A stretch of 64,000 nt of DNA from Hafnia alvei (GTDB taxonomy: Bacteria; Pseudomonadota; Gammaproteobacteria; Enterobacterales; Enterobacteriaceae), in the NCBI RefSeq assembly GCF_900095695.1, contig NZ_FMIQ01000006.1, positions 248,001 to 312,000 on the forward strand, read 5' to 3'. The first letter of the stretch is position 1. The number at the start of each line of letters is the position of its first letter. Below are positions 1-8,587 of this stretch, in pieces. The notes beneath the pieces were generated by a model. That model had not been told where the DNA came from and did no database searches. It was given only the letters and a program-made list of their open reading frames with translations. A program made the translations under genes and the position numbers.

Positions 1-1
1 G

Positions 2-124
2 CGTTTACCTGAGTGTCGCTATATGACACAGAATTATAAGTTTGATCTTTATGATGATACGGGATGCGCCATTAACAACAATCTCGCTTCCTCACTGGTT
101 AGCCCATACAAATATTATTTCTGA
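2..124 (+). CDS. C-terminal end of a CpaD/RcpB-like Tad pilus protein (partial)
   Basis: An open frame enters from the left edge and stops with TGA at 122-124. It contains a D-x-x-G-C-A-I-x-x-N-L-A-S-x-L-x-x-P-like segment, which resembles the conserved C-terminal 'GCA..NLA' signature of the CpaD/RcpB family, outer-membrane or periplasmic lipoproteins of Tad pilus machines. It lies 12 bases upstream of tadZ, with a GAGGA-type ribosome binding site in between, which is where rcpB/cpaD sits in Tad operons. Only about 40 residues are visible, so the family call is by short motif and context. Confidence 0.6.
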   Translation, partial: RLPECRYMTQNYKFDLYDDTGCAINNNLASSLVSPYKYYF

Positions 125-136
125 GGAAGAGCAAAT

Positions 137-1264
137 ATGCTGTTATTCCCACAAAAGGACGATGTTAAGTCAGCGCAGAATGAGAAAGCATTTTATGTTT
201 TATCCTCGCGCAAGGTCATTAATGAAGAGCTAAGTCAATTATTGCGATTAGCCGGTTTTAATCAGGTCACCAGCGTCCTGCAAGATTTAGATTCAAGCCA
301 TAATCTGGCTATTTCTGAAAAAGACTATGGCATCGTTATTGATATTGGGCGTCAAGAGTATATCGATAATATTGTGCCCGCTATTTTAGCCATGGTGCCG
401 CGTGGCGTATGGTGCTGCGTGGTTGGTGACAGCGATTCTATTATGCTGGCACAGGCGTTCTTGCGCGATGGTATTCAATATTTCAATTTAAACTCTCAGC
501 GTGAGCTTTTTGTTCAGTCGGCTATTTCGAGTACTAATCTAAAATCAATGCGCTGGGCGGTCAGCATTAGCATATTGGGCTGCAAAGGTGGGGTAGGTAA
601 TAGCGCTATTGCCTACCAGACCATCAGTAATATTGTGCAAGCCAAAGAAATGCCGTCGCTCTTTGTTCAGGGCGCGGCCGGTTCGCGCGACCTTGATTTG
701 CTTACGGGCAAAAAAATGGTGCAGGAAATTGTGGCTGGGCAAAAGAATCTTGATCTTATGAGCAGCAGCAGCTCGCTATATCCCGATCTCTCATTAGATG
801 GCTTCCAAAAATATAATTTTGTGCTGTTTGAAGAGGCTATTAATACCGCCAATAAAGAGACGCTACGCCAGCTGGTTGAAAGTTCCTCCTGCCTAGTTTT
901 AGTCATGGATCGTTCAATGGCATCAGTGCGGGTTGCGCGCGGCATGATCGAAGTCGTCGAGTCGCTTAATCGCTCCCAGCTGGCACCGCGTAGGCTATTT
1001 ATATGCCTAAATGACAGTCGACCATTCAGCATGAATATGTTGAGTATTGAAGATCTGCAGTCGCTATTAGGACGACCAATGGATGTGGTGTTTCCCTATA
1101 ACAAACAAAAGGATGGTATCACGCGTTTTGCTGGCCTAAATCGCAAAGTTGCGCCTATCGACCAACTCACTCGCTTAATTCTCGGCGGGGCTCCGGTCCA
1201 CAAAGGATCGATCATCCATCGATTGATGAAAAATGGCCTGCTGAAAAAAAGTCAGGTGGCGTAA
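137..1264 (+). CDS. tadZ: Tad pilus localisation protein TadZ/CpaE-like
   Basis: The 375-residue protein has an N-terminal receiver-like half and a C-terminal MinD/ParA-like ATPase half, the TadZ/CpaE architecture. TadZ proteins sit at the cell pole on the cytoplasmic side and are thought to place the pilus machine. The ATP-binding region reads G-C-K-G-G-V-G-N-S at residues 148-156: the deviant-Walker first lysine (K150) is there, but the usual GK[T/S] lysine is replaced by Asn155, so ATP hydrolysis may be lost or altered. The stop codon is directly followed by the tadA ATG (TAA-ATG), consistent with tight translational coupling. Name is from fold-like motifs plus operon position. Confidence 0.8.
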   Translation: MLLFPQKDDVKSAQNEKAFYVLSSRKVINEELSQLLRLAGFNQVTSVLQDLDSSHNLAISEKDYGIVIDIGRQEYIDNIVPAILAMVPRGVWCCVVGDSDSIMLAQAFLRDGIQYFNLNSQRELFVQSAISSTNLKSMRWAVSISILGCKGGVGNSAIAYQTISNIVQAKEMPSLFVQGAAGSRDLDLLTGKKMVQEIVAGQKNLDLMSSSSSLYPDLSLDGFQKYNFVLFEEAINTANKETLRQLVESSSCLVLVMDRSMASVRVARGMIEVVESLNRSQLAPRRLFICLNDSRPFSMNMLSIEDLQSLLGRPMDVVFPYNKQKDGITRFAGLNRKVAPIDQLTRLILGGAPVHKGSIIHRLMKNGLLKKSQVA

Positions 1265-2545
1265 ATGGACATCAGCGTTGAAATTCAAGAAGCACTGCGC
1301 GATGGCGTATTACAAAATATCGAGATTAATACCATTGAAGCATTAGTAGACGATCGTATCCAGCTGCTAGCTGAAATGAATCGTGTGCTGGAGCGCGTGG
1401 CTGAACAGCAAAATATCTATTTGAATTCCCAAAACCAAAATAGCTTTGCTGAAATGATGGCGGATGAAATCCTTGGCTATGGTCCATTGAGGCCGCTGCT
1501 GGAAGATGAAACCGTCAGCGATATTTTAGTTAATGGCCCCGAAAATATTTATATCGAACGAGCGGGTAAGCTGGAGCTCACAAAATGCCGGTTTATTAAT
1601 AATAATCAATTAACCGATATCGCCAAACGGTTGGTACAAAAAGTAGGTCGCCGCCTCGATGAAGGACGACCGTTGGTGGATGCGAGGCTACATGACGGCA
1701 GTCGATTAAACGTTGCGATCCCGCCAATAGCGTTAGACGGAACCTCTATCTCTATCCGTAAATTTGGTAAAAGCAATATCGAGCTGTCCGATCTTATTCG
1801 GATGAACGCCATGAGCGGACAGATGGCTAACTTCTTGATCATCGCCGCGCGGTGCCGGGTCAATATTATTATTTCCGGCGGGACGGGCTCGGGGAAAACC
1901 ACGCTGCTCAATGCGCTGTCGAAGTATATCGATCCCAGTGAACGCATTATTACCATGGAGGATGCGGCCGAGCTGCGCATGATGCAGCCCCACGTTTTAA
2001 GAATGGAAACGCGCTTGGCGGGGGTTGAAAATACCGGCCAAATTACCATGCGAGCGTTATTAATTAACTCACTCCGCATGCGTCCCGATCGAATAATTGT
2101 TGGGGAGTGCCGTGGCGAAGAGTCCTTTGAAATGCTTCAGGCAATGAATACCGGGCATGATGGATCTATGTCTACGCTGCATGCGAATAACCCTCGTGAT
2201 GCCATTTCCCGCTTGGAGAATATGGTGATGATGGCTGGAATGAATATTCCCATGGAGTCAATTCGCCGCAATATTGTCTCCGCCATTAACATCGTTATTC
2301 AAGTATCGAGATTAAATGATGGTAGCCGAAAAGTAATGAACATTAGTGAGGTTATGGGGATTGAAGGCGATCGCGTAATTCTGCAGGATATTTTTACTTT
2401 TCAAAGTCAATCTGACCGTGACGAAAATGGAAAAATTAAAGGTGAGTTTATCAACCATGGTTTGTTAATGCGTTCTACCGTGATGCGTAATGCGGTGATG
2501 TTCAACGTAAGCGATGACCTAAAGCATATATTTGGCATGGAGTGA
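1265..2545 (+). CDS. tadA: Tad pilus assembly ATPase TadA/CpaF
   Basis: A 426-residue secretion ATPase of the type II/IV superfamily, CpaF branch. It powers assembly, and in some systems retraction, of Flp pili from the cytoplasmic face of the inner membrane. Seen in the sequence: Walker A G-G-T-G-S-G-K-T at residues 205-212, an Asp-box with the E-D-A-A-E-L segment, a Walker B-like R-P-D-R-I-I-V-G-E-C-R-G-x-E segment, and a His-box T-G-H-D-G-S-M-S-T-L-H-A-N. The length is normal for the family. It begins immediately after the tadZ stop and is followed three bases later by tadB. Confidence 0.95.
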   Translation: MDISVEIQEALRDGVLQNIEINTIEALVDDRIQLLAEMNRVLERVAEQQNIYLNSQNQNSFAEMMADEILGYGPLRPLLEDETVSDILVNGPENIYIERAGKLELTKCRFINNNQLTDIAKRLVQKVGRRLDEGRPLVDARLHDGSRLNVAIPPIALDGTSISIRKFGKSNIELSDLIRMNAMSGQMANFLIIAARCRVNIIISGGTGSGKTTLLNALSKYIDPSERIITMEDAAELRMMQPHVLRMETRLAGVENTGQITMRALLINSLRMRPDRIIVGECRGEESFEMLQAMNTGHDGSMSTLHANNPRDAISRLENMVMMAGMNIPMESIRRNIVSAINIVIQVSRLNDGSRKVMNISEVMGIEGDRVILQDIFTFQSQSDRDENGKIKGEFINHGLLMRSTVMRNAVMFNVSDDLKHIFGME

Positions 2546-2548
2546 GAA

Positions 2549-3421
2549 ATGTCGTTTCTGATTCTATTTATTGGTTTGGTGGTTTTTGGTCTTAACTTTT
2601 ATAACTGGCGAAAGCTGACCAAGATAGCCGCTAAAAGCACGTTTAATCCCAGACAGTATCTTGTATTTAGCTATATCAAAAATACGTGGCAAGAGTGGAA
2701 ACTCTATGCGCTGGGAGATTACAGCCTAAAAGGTATGAAGGGCGGAATCATTGCCTGTGGGCTGCTGCTGGTCTTGCTGTTTCTGAATGCCAATTGGCTA
2801 CAGTTTGACGTTTCATTTTTTCTACCCGTGACGTTGATCGTGATGTTTATTGCCCAGCTGAGAATTGGACGCAGCCTGCATCGGCGCTATTTCGAAGATC
2901 GTTTCCCAGAAGTGCTATCGGTGGTCAATGCGGCGGTATCCGCTGGGAACAGCATCCATCAGGCATTGCATCGCTGTGGCGAAGGCATTGATGGCGACTT
3001 AGGCGCGACGTTTCATCGCATCGATCGTCGTTTGAATCTTGGAGAAGAACCCGAGCGCGTTTTTAATGACGCGTGGCAAAACTATCGCTACCGAGAGTTT
3101 TATTTCTTTGTGGTGGTGATGCTGGTGAGTTTGCAACACGGTGGGCAGCTGCGCACTTTAATTGGCCGATTATCGCGGATTGTGAATAACAGCAAAAATA
3201 TGGCGCGCCGTAAGTCTGCTATGACCTCAGAGGCCAGAACGTCGGCCAAAATTGTGGCATCTATTCCACTGCTGTTTTTCTGCGGCATGAAATATTTCAG
3301 CCCGCAAAACTTTGATTTTGTGGTTCACGATCCCGTTGGTCGCCTGATCCTTTATTACGTCATTGCCAGTGAGGCGATTGGCATGATCATTATCTGGATT
3401 CTGTTAAGAAGGGCGCTCTAA
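2549..3421 (+). CDS. tadB: Tad pilus inner-membrane platform protein TadB
   Basis: A 290-residue protein of the GspF/TadC-domain family. It has an N-terminal membrane segment, a pair of hydrophobic stretches near residues 65-105, a soluble T2SSF-like domain containing the N-A-A-V-S-A-G-x-S-x-x-Q-A-L pattern, and C-terminal membrane segments. TadB and TadC together form the inner-membrane platform on which TadA acts. Its stop codon shares a base with the tadC start (TAATG), so the two are probably translationally coupled. Confidence 0.88.
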   Translation: MSFLILFIGLVVFGLNFYNWRKLTKIAAKSTFNPRQYLVFSYIKNTWQEWKLYALGDYSLKGMKGGIIACGLLLVLLFLNANWLQFDVSFFLPVTLIVMFIAQLRIGRSLHRRYFEDRFPEVLSVVNAAVSAGNSIHQALHRCGEGIDGDLGATFHRIDRRLNLGEEPERVFNDAWQNYRYREFYFFVVVMLVSLQHGGQLRTLIGRLSRIVNNSKNMARRKSAMTSEARTSAKIVASIPLLFFCGMKYFSPQNFDFVVHDPVGRLILYYVIASEAIGMIIIWILLRRAL

Positions 3422-4260
3422 TGACGATGCTTTATTTAACGATGCTGCTGCTCGGTATTTTGCTGGTGCTGGTGGCTATACGCCAACAGCAGCATTGGAA
3501 GAAACAGCGAGAAATTATTGAGCCGAGAAAAGAGGGTAAACAACAGAATCAGTTTTCTACTATCGACTATCGTGCGTTGATTATTAGCAATAGCCCTTGG
3601 CTGACATTTCTCAATGAATTAGAGAAAAGCCTACCGCTCAAAGCGCGCATTTGTGGCGCTATTGGTGGCGTATTGCTGGTTCTAACGGTTATCGGTGTTT
3701 TCTCTATCAGCATGAAAGCCTTAGCCATGATCATGTTGTTTGTATTCATGATTGTTTTGGTGCTACCGGCCATGATGTTGAATCCGGCGATTAATACACG
3801 AATCAAGTTAATGATGGATGCGCTTCCCTATTTCGTCGATTTGATCGCCGTATGTGTTCAAGCGGGGATGACGGTAGAAAGCTCGGTGAAGTTTATTGCC
3901 GAACGCTCTGATGATCTGGATAAAAATTTGGCCGATTTGATGTCGCATTTAGTCAGGCGCGCCGAAGTGAGCGGTTTAGAAGAGGGACTCATGGATCTTT
4001 ATCGCTCAATGGATATGACTGAAATGCGTATGTTTTGTGCCACGCTACAGCAGAGTGTTCATTACGGAACGTCGCTGTATGAAAATTTGATGGAGCTATC
4101 GAAAGATATTCGCGATATGCAGCTGCTGAGCTCAGAAGAAAAAATTGGCAAGCTATCGGCCAAGATGAGCGTACCCCTTATTCTTTTTATTATGTTCCCT
4201 ATCACTATTTTAATTGCCGCACCAGGTATTCTAAGGATTATGCAAAATGCACATTTCTAA
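3421..4260 (+). CDS. tadC: Tad pilus inner-membrane platform protein TadC
   Basis: A 279-residue second GspF-like platform protein. It has an N-terminal membrane anchor, a hydrophobic pair around residues 80-125, and a soluble domain with D-L-I-A-V-C-V-Q-A-G-M-T-V-E-x-S, typical of TadC, where 'AGM' replaces the TadB 'AGN'. A long C-terminal hydrophobic hairpin follows. It overlaps tadD by 14 bases. Family assignment rests on these motifs and on its place directly after tadB. Confidence 0.88.
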   Translation: MTMLYLTMLLLGILLVLVAIRQQQHWKKQREIIEPRKEGKQQNQFSTIDYRALIISNSPWLTFLNELEKSLPLKARICGAIGGVLLVLTVIGVFSISMKALAMIMLFVFMIVLVLPAMMLNPAINTRIKLMMDALPYFVDLIAVCVQAGMTVESSVKFIAERSDDLDKNLADLMSHLVRRAEVSGLEEGLMDLYRSMDMTEMRMFCATLQQSVHYGTSLYENLMELSKDIRDMQLLSSEEKIGKLSAKMSVPLILFIMFPITILIAAPGILRIMQNAHF

Positions 4261-4984
4261 AAAAATCACGATGGGACTTTTGTGTGTCGTCTTATTAAGC
4301 GGATGTGTGCAACGAGCACCAACTTCTACCAGTGATATGAATTATCAAGAGGATATTCTACTTAAGGCAAAAAACTATAATGGTTTAATTAATCTTTATC
4401 GTAGCTGGCTGAAGAAAAAAGAAGATCCGGCTGCACGTCTGAAGCTCGCACGTTATTACTACCAGTCAGGTGATTACAAATCGTCGATCTATTTTATGCA
4501 GCCGCTATTTAAAACGCCGGACCTGAATGTTTATACCTTGCAGGCGCAGAATATGATCGCCTTAGGCGATTATCCTCAGGCCATTCGCGTCACTGAAAAA
4601 ATGTTGCAGCGCGAACCTCAGAGCGCCGAAGCCTATAACCTCAAAGGGATCGCGCTGGCACAGTCAGGCAAACTAACGGAAGGCTTAGCCGCTATTGAGA
4701 AATCACGCAGCTTATTCATTGCGGACGATGTTGCTATTAACAATATGGCGATGGTGGCCATACTGGATCACCGTTATCAGGATGCGGTGAGTTTACTGCT
4801 GCCACAGTATTTACGCGGGCGTAAGCAATCTCAACTGCTGCATAATCTGGTTTTATCTTTGGTTAAGGTTGGCGATCGGCGTTACGCCCGAGACATTATT
4901 CAAAATGAGAGTTTATCAGAGAAAGGCGATGAATTAATCGATGCGTTGGCCATGATTAATCCCGCAGAAAAAGGGTTAGGATAA
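4247..4984 (+). CDS. tadD: Tad pilus TPR lipoprotein TadD
   Basis: A 245-residue lipoprotein. The N-terminus is a lipoprotein signal peptide ending in the lipobox L-L-S-G-C, with the acylated cysteine at residue 20, followed by repeated helical pairs of TPR type (for example the A-E-A-Y-N-L-K-G-I-A-L-A-Q-S-G-K-L motif). TadD acts as an outer-membrane pilotin or assembly factor for the Tad secretin complex in the systems studied. It overlaps tadC at its start, and its TAA stop shares bases with the tadE start. Confidence 0.85.
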   Translation: MHISKKITMGLLCVVLLSGCVQRAPTSTSDMNYQEDILLKAKNYNGLINLYRSWLKKKEDPAARLKLARYYYQSGDYKSSIYFMQPLFKTPDLNVYTLQAQNMIALGDYPQAIRVTEKMLQREPQSAEAYNLKGIALAQSGKLTEGLAAIEKSRSLFIADDVAINNMAMVAILDHRYQDAVSLLLPQYLRGRKQSQLLHNLVLSLVKVGDRRYARDIIQNESLSEKGDELIDALAMINPAEKGLG

Positions 4985-5475
4985 TGAAACGATGTAGACA
5001 TTTTGTCAGAGATAATAAAGGCGTCGCCTCCATTGAGTTTTCTTTAACGGTTATATTATTTATCGCCTTGGTCCTGTTTGTCGCTGAGATTGCCAGGATG
5101 GCCTATATATCCTCAGTGATTGATTTAGCCGTTTCCGAAGCCGCCAAGGAATCGAAAAATGCTTCCGCCTCCGATAACGGGGGCTATGACAGTCGCTTTC
5201 AGGCACGCATCACACAACAAGGTGGTGCGATATGGGGATTTCTGACACGTCCTGATGCCGTTACGATGGATATTACCTATGCTGACTCAATTACCGACAT
5301 GATTAATACCGGTGGCAATACAGGAAATTCTCGCTATAAGCCATTGGCTCGCTATCAGTTGGAATATAAATATACGCCAATGTTTTTTCCATTCCCCGGA
5401 TTTTGGGTTAATAACTTATTAAATAGGGAGGTGATCTTTGTTCAAGAATATGAACGTTCCAAATTTATGGACTGA
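4984..5475 (+). CDS. tadE: TadE-like minor pseudopilin
   Basis: A 163-residue protein with a short basic N-terminus followed by the class III prepilin-type processing motif: a Gly, then V-A-S-I-E-F, giving Glu at +5 and Phe at +6. A hydrophobic helix follows. TadE-family pseudopilins are cut by the dedicated prepilin peptidase and are needed for Flp pilus biogenesis. The end of the gene contains a very strong Shine-Dalgarno sequence (AGGGAGGTGATC, about 5425-5436) serving the overlapping tadF gene. Confidence 0.82.
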   Translation: MKRCRHFVRDNKGVASIEFSLTVILFIALVLFVAEIARMAYISSVIDLAVSEAAKESKNASASDNGGYDSRFQARITQQGGAIWGFLTRPDAVTMDITYADSITDMINTGGNTGNSRYKPLARYQLEYKYTPMFFPFPGFWVNNLLNREVIFVQEYERSKFMD

Positions 5476-6025
5476 TAAACGCGCTGCGGTTTCCGTCGAA
5501 TTTGTTCTTATCTCTATTGCGCTAATATTTTTTATTTTCTTTCTCACCGATCTGGTGGTTCGCCAGGCAACGGTCGGGAAATTAGACCGCGTGTCCTATT
5601 CGGTTGCCGGTATTTTGCGTGAAAGGATCCAACTGTATGACGCCAGAGAAACGCTGAATCAGCAGGATGTTGACGCAGCCGCTGATTTGGCGAAAAAAAT
5701 ACTCACCGATATGAATAGCACTATCGATCTTTCTCAAATGAGCCTGCACGTTGAGGAGATGCATTTTGAAGACCCCATTCGTCTTGGTGATGATAGAAAG
5801 CAGATCAAACTGTATAAGTCGTGGGACAGCGGCAGTGCGGGGCAATGTTTACCACCGCAGCCGCTCAACCAACTTCAGCAACTTACGCCGCGTGGTAGTT
5901 ATGGGCGATGGGTGCCGTTGTATCAGGTGACCGTTTGTTTGCCGACGTTTAGCTGGTTTACGCGTTTAACGTCGACGGAAGAAACGCCCATGATGTCTTC
6001 ATTCGCCATCGTGATGCTGCGATAG
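5438..6025 (+). CDS. tadF: TadF-like minor pseudopilin (TTG start)
   Basis: A 195-residue protein with the same architecture as TadE: basic N-terminus, a processing-like motif ending V-S-V-E-F (Glu +5, Phe +6), a membrane helix, then a periplasmic domain with a Cys pair. The TTG start at 5438 is chosen because an AGGGAGGTGA Shine-Dalgarno sequence lies just upstream; the next in-frame ATG at 5450 is too far from it. This makes a 38-base overlap with tadE in another frame. The name is by position and fold, since TadF sequences are poorly conserved. Confidence 0.7.
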   Translation: MFKNMNVPNLWTDKRAAVSVEFVLISIALIFFIFFLTDLVVRQATVGKLDRVSYSVAGILRERIQLYDARETLNQQDVDAAADLAKKILTDMNSTIDLSQMSLHVEEMHFEDPIRLGDDRKQIKLYKSWDSGSAGQCLPPQPLNQLQQLTPRGSYGRWVPLYQVTVCLPTFSWFTRLTSTEETPMMSSFAIVMLR

Positions 6026-6397
6026 ATGATGCGATACGGACTTTTATTTAGCCTGCTGCTGTTGTTTCTTCCGGTTAATGCGGCAAAAAATCAGGCGGTC
6101 ATTTTTATTGATTCATCGAAGGAGCGCCAGCAGGCGTTAATTGGTGAAATAAACTAAATGCTTTTTTACAGCCCAACGCTGAGAGCCAAAATCAGTATTA
6201 ATGTTTTCGATATAAACCCTGATGGGCCCGAGTTTATCGGTGAGATTAAATATATCCATGACCGAACTGGGCGTGCTGTTGCGCAATATCGTCCGGGACC
6301 GTTGCCGTTTTTAATTTGCCAAACGGGGAAGAAAGTCAGCAGTCGTGGAACCTTAAATACTAAGGAGCAACTATGTTTGTGTACCAACCATTGTTAG
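6026..6397 (+). pseudogene. Small exported Tad-cluster protein interrupted by an in-frame stop
   Basis: An ATG-ATG start directly after the tadF stop opens a frame that begins with a clear signal peptide (M-M-R-Y-G-L-L-F-S-L-L-L-L-F-L-P-V-N-A-A). It runs for 43 codons, meets TAA at 6155-6157, and continues in the same frame from ATG 6158 for a further 79 codons. The second part contains I-x-V-F-D-I-N-P-D-G and Q-Y-R-P-G-P-L-P-F-L-I-C-Q. Read through, it would be a secreted protein of about 120 residues between tadF and tadG. Either one substitution has broken the gene, or the two parts are separately translated. I do not recognise the family. Confidence 0.5.
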
Positions 6398-7623
6398 CCA
6401 GTATCCGACGTTTTAAACAGGATCGTAGTGGGGCATTTGCGATTAGTTTTGTCATGATGTCTGGTTTTTTACTTAGCATGGCGGCTTTTGGGCTGGAAGG
6501 ATCGCGCTATATTACCGAGCGTGCGCGTCTTTCCGACGCGATGGAGCAAGCCGCTCTGGCGTTAACCGCAGAAGATAACGGCGACGGCGCACAGCGAAAT
6601 TATGATCTATCGAGTGACTATTTTCGTGCCTATATGCGCCATGACGTTGACGTGTTTAAACCTACCGTCATTGTGAAAAGCGGTGTTTCACCGAATAATC
6701 AAAATCTCTCCTACGTGGAATATCGCGTCAGCGGGCAGACTTTGCAGGATTCTTGGTTTTCTTCTACTTTTTTTCCTAGCTTTGACGATCGGGTCGTTAT
6801 CGGTGACAACGGCGCTGCGCGTAAATTTCGTTCAAACATGGACGTAATTTTTGTGACCGACTTTTCCGGTTCGATGAATGACGGGTTTGGCGGCAGTAAT
6901 AAGCTGACCGAATTAAAACGTATTGTATTAAAGCTGTCGGATGAACTGTTTTCCTACAACATTGACAATAAAGTGGGGTTCGTTCCTTTCGGCTGGGGAG
7001 GAAAAGAAGGGGCGAACTGTGATTTTCCATTTGTCAGTAACGGTCCGGTGCCTTCGAATATACTTTCCAACGGTAATTACAAAGCGCTGGAGCCCTATGT
7101 GAATATAGCGGGCAGCGTGGCGGCGATCCCTAGCCCGGTTCATGATATCCAAATTCCGCTTTCAGCCGTGAACGCCAGCACATGTCTACAGCAAAGTTCT
7201 TCGTGGAAAGTTCCCCTGACCAGTAATCCTAGCGAAATTAATCAGATTAATAATATGACAGCCTCCGGCGGCACCTTGGTGAGCTCTGGCGTGTTGCTCG
7301 GGGTCCCTTATTTAGCCTCAGGGACAGCTTCGAGAAAAGTGATGGTGATTGTCTCTGATGGTACCGATGATCCTAGCAATGTTTATATCACGCCAAATCT
7401 GATTAAAGCAGGCATGTGCGATAAGATCCGGCAGGTGCTAAGTACGGACGAATCGGTAGGGAAAATTTCATTTATCGGGATCGCCTATTCACCTACCGTT
7501 GATTGGAAAAGCTGCGTAGGTGATAAAAATTTCTATCTCCCTCAAACTATTAGCGAGTTAGAAGACGACTTACGACGCGCCGTATTTGAAGAGGTTGGGC
7601 ATAATATTCTTAAAGATAATTAA
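6373..7623 (+). CDS. tadG: TadG-like protein with von Willebrand factor A domain
   Basis: A 416-residue protein. The N-terminal Tad-type segment (D-R-S-G-A-F-A-I-S-F followed by a hydrophobic helix) resembles a pseudopilin/TadE-G anchor. The rest carries a von Willebrand A domain with the MIDAS motif D-x-S-x-S at Asp163, Ser165 and Ser167 (D-F-S-G-S) and a later V-S-D-G-T segment. TadG is thought to tether or terminate the pilus in the periplasm. It is the last gene of the operon; an AAGGAGCAACT ribosome binding site precedes the ATG inside the upstream broken gene. Confidence 0.85.
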   Translation: MFVYQPLLASIRRFKQDRSGAFAISFVMMSGFLLSMAAFGLEGSRYITERARLSDAMEQAALALTAEDNGDGAQRNYDLSSDYFRAYMRHDVDVFKPTVIVKSGVSPNNQNLSYVEYRVSGQTLQDSWFSSTFFPSFDDRVVIGDNGAARKFRSNMDVIFVTDFSGSMNDGFGGSNKLTELKRIVLKLSDELFSYNIDNKVGFVPFGWGGKEGANCDFPFVSNGPVPSNILSNGNYKALEPYVNIAGSVAAIPSPVHDIQIPLSAVNASTCLQQSSSWKVPLTSNPSEINQINNMTASGGTLVSSGVLLGVPYLASGTASRKVMVIVSDGTDDPSNVYITPNLIKAGMCDKIRQVLSTDESVGKISFIGIAYSPTVDWKSCVGDKNFYLPQTISELEDDLRRAVFEEVGHNILKDN

Positions 7624-7991
7624 ATTTCATCTTAATTCATCTGTCTTACTTTTATCGCTTTAATTACTGCTGAAGCTTTGTGAGGAAAAGTGAGGTTTTT
7701 TTCAAGAATAAAACTAATCCATTCCGTAAGCTTGCTTTCGTAATATAACGACGCTGATACGAACTAAAAGGTAAATGTGTAATAAGGAGTATTACATCGC
7801 AACGTTAAATTTGAAGTTGATCGTTTATTTAATGACGCGTAATGCCTTTTTTTAAGTATTGTCATCTGTCTATTACGCAATGAAACAGAATAGAACGGAT
7901 AAATATTATAGCTGGAAGGTGAGTTATTTTCCTGCGAGGTATTGCTCTATCTGTAAAGAGGCATTTTATATAACAAGGATTTAATTTTTAA
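7624..7991. promoter_or_regulatory. Intergenic control region upstream of the fimbrial operon
   Basis: 368 bases without a gene. The stretch is AT-rich and must hold the promoter for the fimbrial operon. Two GTGAGG elements lie close together near 7680-7695. A 7-bp inverted repeat, GCGTAAT at 7837-7843 and ATTACGC at 7872-7878, could be an operator for a regulator such as the LuxR-type protein at the end of the operon. An AAGGAT-type ribosome binding site precedes the first fimbrial gene. No terminator for tadG was obvious. Confidence 0.4.
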
Positions 7992-8534
7992 ATGAAAACC
8001 AAAACTATGTTGTCTGTATTGGCCGGTCTCGTGATGTCTGCTTCTGCAATGGCTTCTACGCCTGCCAGCTATGATACCAAGTTCAACGTTAGCGCCAACG
8101 TTCCTGATAGTGCAACGATTACCGATCCAGGTGGTCGTCCTATTACTGATATGGACGTAGAGCTGACGCCAGCGGCATCAGGCTACATGGAAGCACAAAC
8201 CACGGCGTTGAAACTCTGGAACAACGACGTGACTAAGCTGGAAGTCGCGCTGACCATGGATGATAGCCAATCTGTTACCGGTGATGCGTTTACCCTGTAT
8301 AGCACTCAGGGCGGCACGCTCAACGATATGACCTATAAAATCAGCAGCATTACTTCTGCCGGGAGCCAGGAGTTCGCTGCATCGGGTGATTCCAAAGATT
8401 TTACTCTGAATGCAAACGGTACTCACGGCGAACTGCCAGTGATGTTTAAATTTGTCTCAGATAAAACCTATGATTCATTAGGCCAAGGTCATTACACCGG
8501 CGTTGTATACGCTAACGTCAATGCCAAGCCTTAA
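7992..8534 (+). CDS. CS1/alpha-type fimbrial major subunit candidate
   Basis: A 180-residue exported protein with a classic Sec signal peptide ending A-M-A-S. The mature part resembles CS1-type pilins (CooA/CfaB group): no disulfide-forming cysteines, an N-terminal strand like F-N-V-S-A-N-V, a central T-x-x-L-K-L-W-N-N-D-V-T-K-L-E-V-A-L region, and a C-terminal G-H-Y-T-G-V-V-Y-A-N-V strand. Being first in the operon and followed by a strong hairpin fits the major pilin. It would be delivered by the chaperone and usher encoded downstream and polymerised on the cell surface. The exact family is inferred from motif shape. Confidence 0.78.
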   Translation: MKTKTMLSVLAGLVMSASAMASTPASYDTKFNVSANVPDSATITDPGGRPITDMDVELTPAASGYMEAQTTALKLWNNDVTKLEVALTMDDSQSVTGDAFTLYSTQGGTLNDMTYKISSITSAGSQEFAASGDSKDFTLNANGTHGELPVMFKFVSDKTYDSLGQGHYTGVVYANVNAKP

Positions 8535-8554
8535 TCCTCTTCATTAAATCAGGC

Positions 8555-8585
8555 CAGGGCCAGCATTATGCTGGCCCTGTTTAAA
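8555..8585 (+). terminator. Hairpin after the major fimbrial subunit (attenuator or stability element)
   Basis: A perfect 10-bp stem (CAGGGCCAGC / GCTGGCCCTG) with a five-base ATTAT loop is followed by TTTAAAA. It sits between the first and second fimbrial genes, 20 bases after the first stop. Such a hairpin can partly end transcription or protect the upstream mRNA, raising major-subunit output over the usher and minor subunits. Confidence 0.7.
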
Positions 8586-8587
8586 AC

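Noticed and set aside
7624-7991. Invertible promoter switch for phase-variable fimbriae
   Set aside because: Only a 7-bp inverted repeat about 30 bases apart was seen and no recombinase gene is nearby.
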